This document shows positions 58,509-64,000 of a stretch of DNA of 64,000 nt, piece after piece; within the stretch, counting starts at the first letter, position 1, and each line of letters starts with the position of its first letter. Below the pieces are notes generated by a model that was not told the DNA's origin, searched no databases, and saw only the letters and a list, made by a program, of their open reading frames with translations. Position numbers and translations under genes: made by a program. Origin of the DNA: Halovenus halobia (GTDB lineage: Archaea; Halobacteriota; Halobacteria; Halobacteriales; Haloarculaceae); contig NZ_JBLKOA010000003.1 of assembly GCF_051414135.1 (NCBI RefSeq), positions 124,001 to 188,000 of the forward strand. Direction: 5' to 3'.

Positions 58509-59888
58509 GTGAATCATAAACGTGCAACTGCGGATATCCGCTCGCTAGTTGCTGTCGTACAGACGCGACAACTTCCGTTTCTCGCTGCGGCGATTGCGTA
58601 CTACGCCTTTCTCTCGATTATCCCGCTGCTGATTGTCGCAATTACCCTCGCGGCGGCGCTGGCCGGTGAGGCTGTCGCAACAGAGGTTCTCGCAACGTTC
58701 AACAGTTTTCTCACGCCGTCGACGGCCGCGCTCATCGAGGAAACACTCGTCAGTGGCTCCGGCGCGGGCGGGGTGACCGCCGTTGGACTCGCGGTGCTTC
58801 TCTGGAGTGCGTTGCGGGTCTTCCGAGGACTGGATATCGCGTTCTCACGGATCTACGGCGCAAATATGCCGAAACCGATTCTCTCTCAGGTGCGAGACGC
58901 CTTGCTGGTCCTGTTCGGGATTGTGCTCGCCGTCGCCGGGACGGTTGCACTGAGCGCGATTTTGTCCGTCGTCAACGTTCCATTTGCTGGATTGACCGGC
59001 ACAATTGGGCTGGTCATCGTCCTGACGAGCGTTTTCTTCCCGATGTACTACATCTTCCCGAATCGTGATATTCCGGCCCGAGAGGCGATACCAGGAGCGG
59101 TAGTTGCCGGGCTTGGCTGGACCGTTCTGGGGGCTGGATTTGGGTTGTACGCGGCCAACGCAAGTTCCCTAGAGCTGTACGGCGTCCTCGGCGGCGTGCT
59201 GTTGCTGTTGGTCTGGTTCTATTTTGGCGGGTTGATCATTCTGCTCGGGGCGGCAGTCAACGTTGTCCGCTCAGAGCGCAAGACAGACCGGCAACTACAA
59301 CAGGAGGGGCTACGAGAGCATACCCAACGGAGTATGACTGAGGCTGACGGGCCGTCCGACGACGACGCTCACGCGGACACTGAGACTGACGAGACAGGGA
59401 CCGACGAACCGGCGACAGCACCGCCAGAGCCGGCGAATAACGGCGACAATGGCGACGACGGTTCGGGCAACGGTGACAACGGCGACGGCGAAGACGGACC
59501 GACCGGCCGTCACGACCCAGATGTGAGCGCACGCGTAACCCAGTCGGACCTCGACGAACTTCGGCGGGAAATCGACGAAATGGAGGACCGACTGGACAAC
59601 AAGACGGTCCACCGCGACGAACTCGAAGCCGACCTGAAACAGTACATTCGCAAACGGTCACGGCGCGGGAAAGCGACTGGCTGGGGACCGTATCTCGTTT
59701 TGCTATATGGTACTCTGATGACGCTTGGAGCCTTCTATTTCCTCAGCAGTGGCTTTGCGGTGCTTGCAATGCTCGTCATCTGGCTGTCGACGCTTGGCCT
59801 GTACGCGCTGATGGTGATTATCGGCGTAACGGTCAAAGGCGTGCAGTTGCCCGGAAAACTGCTCGATGTCGTCCGCAACCTGCGCTAG
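58509..59888 (+). CDS. YihY/BrkB-family membrane protein with acidic linker and extra C-terminal helices
   Basis: 459 aa. Residues about 1-260 are the six-helix YihY/UPF0761 core (QTRQLPFLAAAIAYYAFLSI, then LRVFRGLDIAFSRIYGANMP, and LYGVLGGVLLLLVWFYFGGL). Then comes a 120-residue Asp/Gly/Asn-rich linker (NNGDNGDDGSGNGDNGDGED) that must be disordered. A short coiled coil follows (TQSDLDELRREIDEMEDRLD), then two additional C-terminal membrane helices. YihY proteins are sometimes labelled ribonuclease BN in old databases, which is not supported. The GTG start at 58509 (NHKRATADIRSL) is set by the TATA box and by the point where the core begins. Function unknown. Confidence 0.78.
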   Translation: MNHKRATADIRSLVAVVQTRQLPFLAAAIAYYAFLSIIPLLIVAITLAAALAGEAVATEVLATFNSFLTPSTAALIEETLVSGSGAGGVTAVGLAVLLWSALRVFRGLDIAFSRIYGANMPKPILSQVRDALLVLFGIVLAVAGTVALSAILSVVNVPFAGLTGTIGLVIVLTSVFFPMYYIFPNRDIPAREAIPGAVVAGLGWTVLGAGFGLYAANASSLELYGVLGGVLLLLVWFYFGGLIILLGAAVNVVRSERKTDRQLQQEGLREHTQRSMTEADGPSDDDAHADTETDETGTDEPATAPPEPANNGDNGDDGSGNGDNGDGEDGPTGRHDPDVSARVTQSDLDELRREIDEMEDRLDNKTVHRDELEADLKQYIRKRSRRGKATGWGPYLVLLYGTLMTLGAFYFLSSGFAVLAMLVIWLSTLGLYALMVIIGVTVKGVQLPGKLLDVVRNLR

Positions 59889-60478
59889 TGCTGTCGTTCG
59901 CTGATTTCTTCGGCGACGCGTTCGCCCGGCCGGCGGAGTTCGCCGGATTCGACTTCGTAGATGTAGCCCGTGACTGTCACCGAGTCCGGAATCAGTTCTG
60001 ACTCGCGGAGGGACTCGACCTGTGCAGCGCAGGCCTCGTCGATGTCGTCGGTCATCTTGACCCACTCCATCACGTCGGCGTCGCCGATGTTCAGTTCGGG
60101 CAGCGACGGGTCGAGGTCTACGTCGTCCAGGTCGCCAGCCTGTGCTTCCATTCCTTCACGAACCGCCTCGTCGGGCGCACTCATCATCCCACAGTCGGTG
60201 TGGTTGATGACGATTATTTCTTCGGTGTCGAAGAAGTTCGTCGTCAGCGCAGCCGACCGAATCACGTCGTCTGTCACCTTCCCGCCGGCGTTGCGGAAAA
60301 TCTGTGCGTCGCCGAGTTCGAGGTCCAGCGCGTCTTCGACCGGGATACGCTCGTCCATACACGCGACGACGAGCAGATTCTCGCCCGTTGGAATCCCCTC
60401 TCGCCGACGGCGGGCCCACATGTTGCGGTTCTCGACCGATTCATCCACTTGTTCGTGAACGTGCTCTGTGTCAGACAT
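59885..60478 (-). CDS. Beta-class carbonic anhydrase
   Basis: 197 aa. The zinc site has Cys40-Asp42 (ACMDER) and His93-xx-Cys96 (NHTDCG), with Arg44 beside it; these are the residues of beta carbonic anhydrases, and FRNAGG (residues 61-66) is the usual following strand. It interconverts CO2 and bicarbonate, useful for carboxylases. The N-terminal 27 residues are an acidic/basic extension. A four-base overlap joins its stop to the BrkB-family stop on the other strand. Confidence 0.92.
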   Translation of the reverse strand: MSDTEHVHEQVDESVENRNMWARRRREGIPTGENLLVVACMDERIPVEDALDLELGDAQIFRNAGGKVTDDVIRSAALTTNFFDTEEIIVINHTDCGMMSAPDEAVREGMEAQAGDLDDVDLDPSLPELNIGDADVMEWVKMTDDIDEACAAQVESLRESELIPDSVTVTGYIYEVESGELRRPGERVAEEISERQH

Positions 60479-60607
60479 CGTCTATTAATGGGTTTCATCC
60501 GGCGTGACGATTTCGCTACCCGTGGTCGTTACCGCGACCTGTGACAACAGGCAGTCTTGTCGCTGGTGCCGTGGTATGTCAACAGCTCTCGAAGACGGGC
60601 AGTCTCG

Positions 60608-60760
60608 GAAGATATTAGTACGTTCCTCCAAGAGACACAGCTACATGACGCGGACCCACATGCCAACGCAAGCGTCCGAGGCCAGTCGTGGGTCCGTACA
60701 GCCACTCATTCTTCGGCGACGGCGGCCGGGCCGTTAGGCCCGCATCATCACTCACCACTG
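60608..60760 (+). other. Structured leader-like region before argG
   Basis: In a 357-base gene-free stretch (60479-60835) a TATA-like GATATTA (60612-60618) is followed by a 9-bp hairpin CGGACCCAC/GTGGGTCCG (60652-60660 with 60689-60697). The hairpin's loop holds smaller pairs (GCC/GGC, ACG/CGT). A second hairpin, CGGGCC-GTTA-GGCCCG, follows at 60728-60743. This could be a structured 5' leader of argG, a small RNA, or a terminator/attenuator pair. No open frame is convincing here. Confidence 0.4.
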
Positions 60761-60835
60761 TCGACCTGAACTGTTTCCAACTGACCGCCCACCGTCGGGT
60801 TCTGGGGCGGCTATCTCTCACCCGACAGACACACA

Positions 60836-62053
60836 ATGTCAAACCAAGGAACCGAACGCGTCGCGCTCGCCTTCTCGGGAGGGCTCGACACCACAGTCTG
60901 TGTACCGCTACTCGAAGAAGAATACGGCTACGACGAAGTCGTCGGCGTCACCGTCGATGTCGGCCAACCGCAAAAAGAGTTTGAGGAGGCCGAAGAGACT
61001 GCCGAAGCGCTCAATCTCGAACACTACGTCGTCGACGCCAAAGAAGAGTTCGCCGACCTCTGTATGCGCTCGGTCAAGGCCAACGCAACCTACCAGGGCT
61101 ACCCGCTCGGAACTGCGCTGGCCCGCCCGGTTATCGCCGAAGCGATTCTCGAAGTCGCCCTCGAAAACGACTGTACCGCGCTGGCCCACGGTTGTACCGG
61201 CAAAGGCAACGACCAGCTTCGGTTCGAGGCTGTCTGGCGTGACTCTGACCTCGACGTGATTGCGCCGGTGCGCGAACTCGGCCTGACCCGCGAGTGGGAA
61301 AACGAGTACGCCGAGGAGCGCGGCCTGCCCGTCGAGGGTGGCTCTGAAGGTCGCTACAGCATCGACACGAACCTCTGGAGTCGCTCCGTCGAAGGCTCGG
61401 AGCTCGAAGACCCGGCGACGATTCCCGACGACGACATCTACGACTGGACGCAGAATCCCAGCGGGAAGGACGCGGAACTGGTCGAACTCGAATTCGAGGA
61501 CGGCAAGCCGGTCGCGCTAGACGGCGAGGCCGTCGAACCAGTCGAACTCATCGAGACGCTCAACGAGCAGGCCGGTGCCCACGGCGTTGGTCGCACCGAC
61601 ATGATGGAAGACCGCATGCTCGGACTCAAGGTGCGGGAGAACTACGAGCACCCCGCGGCAACGGTGCTGCTCACTGCCCACGAAGCTCTCGAACAGCTCG
61701 TCCTCACGCAGGAAGAGCGCCAGTTCAAACAACAGATCGACCAGCAGTGGTCCCAGAAAGGCTACCAGGGGCTTGTCGACGCACCGCTCGTTGGTGCACT
61801 CGAAGGATTCATCGACACCACACAGGAGCGCGTCACCGGAACGGTGACTGTGAAACTCGAAGGTGGGCACTGCCGACCGGTCGCCCGCGAGAGCGAGTAC
61901 GCAGTCTACAGCGAAAGTGCCGCCTCGTTCAACGAGGAGGACGTGACCGGCGGTATCACGCAGGAAGACGCCACCGGAGTCGCCAAATACCACGGCTTCC
62001 AGTCCCGTCTCGCAAACCGCGCGATGGAGCGCGCCCGACAGAACGACAACTGA
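60836..62053 (+). CDS. argG: Argininosuccinate synthase
   Basis: 405 aa. It condenses citrulline and aspartate with ATP in arginine synthesis. MSNQGTERVALAFSGGLDTT carries the pyrophosphatase-type loop SGGLDTT; further motifs are the ATP site DVGQPQKEFEEAEETAEALN, GYPLGTALARPVIAEAILE, CTGKGNDQLRFE and VEGGSEGRYSIDTNLWSRSV. The length is standard. It is first in an operon with argH three bases downstream, then argW and argX. Confidence 0.96.
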   Translation: MSNQGTERVALAFSGGLDTTVCVPLLEEEYGYDEVVGVTVDVGQPQKEFEEAEETAEALNLEHYVVDAKEEFADLCMRSVKANATYQGYPLGTALARPVIAEAILEVALENDCTALAHGCTGKGNDQLRFEAVWRDSDLDVIAPVRELGLTREWENEYAEERGLPVEGGSEGRYSIDTNLWSRSVEGSELEDPATIPDDDIYDWTQNPSGKDAELVELEFEDGKPVALDGEAVEPVELIETLNEQAGAHGVGRTDMMEDRMLGLKVRENYEHPAATVLLTAHEALEQLVLTQEERQFKQQIDQQWSQKGYQGLVDAPLVGALEGFIDTTQERVTGTVTVKLEGGHCRPVARESEYAVYSESAASFNEEDVTGGITQEDATGVAKYHGFQSRLANRAMERARQNDN

Positions 62054-62056
62054 CCA

Positions 62057-63535
62057 ATGACAGACCCCGAGGCCAACAGCGAGGACAGCGCGGACGGCGA
62101 GAGTGTCGTCCGCCGCGAACGCTTCAGCGGCGGCCCAGCCAGAGCGTTTCTCTCCTCGCTGTCGGCAGACGAGCGCATCTTCGCGGCTGACCTGGCCGTC
62201 GACCGGGCACACGTCGTGATGCTCACAGAGCAGGAGATTATTGGCGAGGACACCGCCGGTGAGATTCTGGCTGCCCTCGACGATGTCGAAACGGACGGCC
62301 ACGATGCCCTGCCCGACGGAGAGGATGTCCACGAGGCTATCGAGACGGCAGTCATCAACCGCGTCGGTCCGGACGGCGGTCGGATGCACACCGCCCGCTC
62401 CCGGAACGACGAAGTTGCGACCTGTATCCGCTACCGACTGCGCGGGGGCGTCCTCGACCTCCTCGAAACCGTCGTCGGGGCCCGCAAACAGTTGCTCGAC
62501 GTGGCTGCAGAGCACGCTGAGACGGTGATGCCCGGCTACACGCATCTCCAGCCAGCCCAGCCCACCACAGTCGGCCACTGGCTGTGTTCCTACGAGAGCG
62601 CACTCGCGCGAGATACCGCCCGACTGTTCGATGCCTACGAGCGAATTAATCAGTCACCGCTGGGTGGAGCGGCCTTCGCAGGGACACCGTTCGACGTCGA
62701 CCGCGAGCGCACCGCAGAGTTGCTCGGCTTCGATGGGCTTGTCGAGAACGCGATGGACGGCGCGTCAGCCCGTGACTTCCTCGTTGAAACAACCGCGGCG
62801 ACGACAGCGCTGGCAACGACGCTGTCGGGGCTGGCGGAAGATATGGTCACCTTCGCGAACCGCGGTCACGTCAAGGTGGCCGACGAGTATTCCTCGACAT
62901 CGAGCATCATGCCCCAGAAGAAAAATCCCGACACGCTGGAGTTAGTGCGGGGTCGGACCGGCGATACGACGGCCGGACTGAACGGCCTGTTGACGACACT
63001 GAAAGGACTGCCGCGTGCGTACAACCGCGACCTGCAGCGCGCTGGGAGCCACGCCTACGAGGCAATCGATTCGGTGACCGCCTCGACAGAAGTCGCCGTC
63101 GGGGCTGTCGTCACCGCCGACTGGCCGGCCGAGAAACTGGAAGCGGCGGCAAGCGAAGGGTTTGCGACGGCGACGGGCGTTGCCGACCGACTGGCACAGT
63201 CAGGGATTCCGTTCCGCACCGCCCACGAAATCGTCGCACGGGCCGGCGAACACGAAGACCCTGGCATCGACGAGATTGCGGCGGCCGTCGAAGCCGAACT
63301 CGGCGAACCGCTGGACGCGGTCGCCGACAGGGCAGCTATCGAGGCGGCGCTGGACCCTGTGGAGAGCGTCCGGATGCGTGACTCCCGGGGTGGTCCTGCG
63401 CCGTCAGCGGTGGGCGAACATCTCGACCGTGCCCGCGACAGTGTGAGCGAAGACCAGACAACACTGGACGAGCGCCGAGCGTCGCTCGCGGCGGCGGCAA
63501 CCAGACTCGATTCGGAGGTGTCACAGTATGTCTGA
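62057..63535 (+). CDS. argH: Argininosuccinate lyase
   Basis: 492 aa. It splits argininosuccinate to arginine and fumarate. Signature SSIMPQKKNPDTLELVRGRT (fumarase/aspartase superfamily, with the catalytic Ser loop) near residue 285, preceded by GRMHTARSRNDEVATCIRYR and GYTHLQPAQPTTVGHWLCSY with the catalytic His. It begins three bases after argG stops. The acidic N-terminal 20 residues are a haloarchaeal extension. Confidence 0.96.
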   Translation: MTDPEANSEDSADGESVVRRERFSGGPARAFLSSLSADERIFAADLAVDRAHVVMLTEQEIIGEDTAGEILAALDDVETDGHDALPDGEDVHEAIETAVINRVGPDGGRMHTARSRNDEVATCIRYRLRGGVLDLLETVVGARKQLLDVAAEHAETVMPGYTHLQPAQPTTVGHWLCSYESALARDTARLFDAYERINQSPLGGAAFAGTPFDVDRERTAELLGFDGLVENAMDGASARDFLVETTAATTALATTLSGLAEDMVTFANRGHVKVADEYSSTSSIMPQKKNPDTLELVRGRTGDTTAGLNGLLTTLKGLPRAYNRDLQRAGSHAYEAIDSVTASTEVAVGAVVTADWPAEKLEAAASEGFATATGVADRLAQSGIPFRTAHEIVARAGEHEDPGIDEIAAAVEAELGEPLDAVADRAAIEAALDPVESVRMRDSRGGPAPSAVGEHLDRARDSVSEDQTTLDERRASLAAAATRLDSEVSQYV

Positions 63536-63663
63536 GCCACCACGGCCCCGCCGGGCCAATATACCTAATATCTGATATCGATTCGCAGTATTTCGGTTAA
63601 TCACCCTTTTGAAGGCCTTAGTGCTTACTCTGTACGTAAATACAATATGATATATTCGACGGG

Positions 63664-63672
63664 TTTAAGTAA
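63664..63672 (+). promoter_or_regulatory. TATA-like box of argW
   Basis: TTTAAGTAA, about 30 bases before the ATG at 63697. The 161-base gap after argH and this box indicate that argW-argX and following genes have their own promoter besides read-through from argGH. Confidence 0.55.
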
Positions 63673-63696
63673 TCTCGTTCGTTATACGCGAGTACG

Positions 63697-63879
63697 ATGA
63701 CAGACGAGACAGTCACGGCAGAAGACCCGATCACAGGAGAGGAGATCGATGTCCCGGCAGACGTCGAAATCGGCGAAATTATCGACAGCCCGGTCACGGG
63801 TGCAGAACTCGAAGTAATCGCAGTTGATCCGGTCCAGCTCGAAGAGGCACCGGAACTGGAAGAAGACTGGGGTGAGTGA
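63697..63879 (+). CDS. argW: LysW-type amino-group carrier protein without zinc cysteines
   Basis: 60 aa. LysW/ArgW carries glutamate (or aminoadipate) on its C-terminal glutamate gamma-carboxyl while the following enzymes convert it. The C-terminus EELEEDWGE has the conserved EDWGE end. The usual protein has two Cys pairs that bind zinc (CPECG...CEDCG); here the matching segments read DPITGEE and DSPVTGA and the protein has no Cys at all. The fold must be held without zinc, plausible at high salt. The neighbours argG, argH and argX identify the pathway as arginine. Confidence 0.9.
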   Translation: MTDETVTAEDPITGEEIDVPADVEIGEIIDSPVTGAELEVIAVDPVQLEEAPELEEDWGE

Positions 63880-63930
63880 CGTGACACGCGTTGGCGGTCA
63901 CACCGGCCGCCGTACGGCACGGAGATACAC

Positions 63931-64000
63931 ATGAAAGTCGGAATCTGTTACTCACGGATCCGCCGCGACGAGAAGCTGTTACTCTCTGAGCTTCGGGACC
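63931..64000 (+). CDS. argX: LysW/ArgW-glutamate ligase, N-terminal fragment
   Basis: Opens at ATG 63931 and runs off the window: MKVGICYSRIRRDEKLLLSE, then LRD. This is the typical start of ATP-grasp LysX/ArgX proteins, which attach glutamate to the carrier ArgW. It follows argW by 51 bases. Only 23 codons are visible, so the call depends on the start motif and the operon context. Confidence 0.78.
   Translation, partial: MKVGICYSRIRRDEKLLLSELRD

Noticed and set aside
59431..59505. Asp/Gly/Asn repeat as a calcium-binding or RTX-like domain
   Set aside because: No regular GGxGxD spacing; it reads as an acidic disordered linker.

Overview
This 64-kb window comes from a halophilic archaeon of the class Halobacteria. 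The predicted proteins are strongly acidic (Asp/Glu-rich), the DNA is GC-rich, and many genes are leaderless with a TATA-like box about 25-30 bases before the start. Archaeal markers include the replication factor C large subunit, SUI1/eIF1, Trm1, the GEK1-type D-aminoacyl-tRNA deacylase, archaeal-type ProRS, a pilin with the archaeal N-terminal motif, and LysW-dependent arginine synthesis. The genus cannot be fixed from the sequence alone. Nearly all of the window is ordinary chromosomal housekeeping DNA. No IS transposase, CRISPR array, rRNA or prophage was found.

Layout. 0-2 kb: two divergent rhodaneses, tRNA-Pro and a type IV pilin. 2-16 kb: a 47-aa zinc ribbon, malate dehydrogenase, RfcL, a half-size heme A synthase-like protein, malic enzyme, Trm1, a run of small membrane proteins, an M29 aminopeptidase, a cytidylate-kinase-like protein with an altered P-loop, and DtdA. 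16-21 kb: a branched-chain amino acid type ABC transporter (Tat lipoprotein facing an H-M-G-F operon). 21-32 kb: bacterial-type LeuRS, acyl-CoA dehydrogenase, acyl-CoA ligase and thioesterase (acyl-CoA metabolism), a 7TM histidine kinase, a BtrH-like protein and an amidase. 32-45 kb: an Fe-S-assembly-like protein, TRAM protein, zinc-ribbon regulator, ProRS, isocitrate lyase, IlvD, a GNAT protein and a second 7TM kinase. 44-47 kb: nicotinamidase and nicotinate phosphoribosyltransferase (NAD salvage) around a surface lipoprotein. 47-60 kb: glutaredoxin, EngB, eIF1, a DUF420 protein, an M20 peptidase, a ZIP transporter with a zinc-finger/His-rich membrane protein, an operon of an iron-ADH-like and a threonine-synthase-like protein, a BrkB-type membrane protein and a beta-carbonic anhydrase. 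60-64 kb: argG-argH-argW(lysW)-argX, the start of an arginine operon.

The most unusual feature is a family of seven short palindromic elements with CTTTTTC...GAAAAAG ends (about 1.3, 13.4, 34.7, 34.9, 41.0, 41.3 and 51.7 kb). All lie immediately beyond gene 3' ends, and most carry a terminator-like hairpin. At three genes (M29 aminopeptidase, proS, ilvD) the far side of the element carries an extra copy of that gene's own last 26-78 bases including the stop codon. At proS and ilvD this is repeated in tandem. It looks like an element that enters gene ends and rebuilds or duplicates them, or a recombination process acting at terminators. I know of no description of it.
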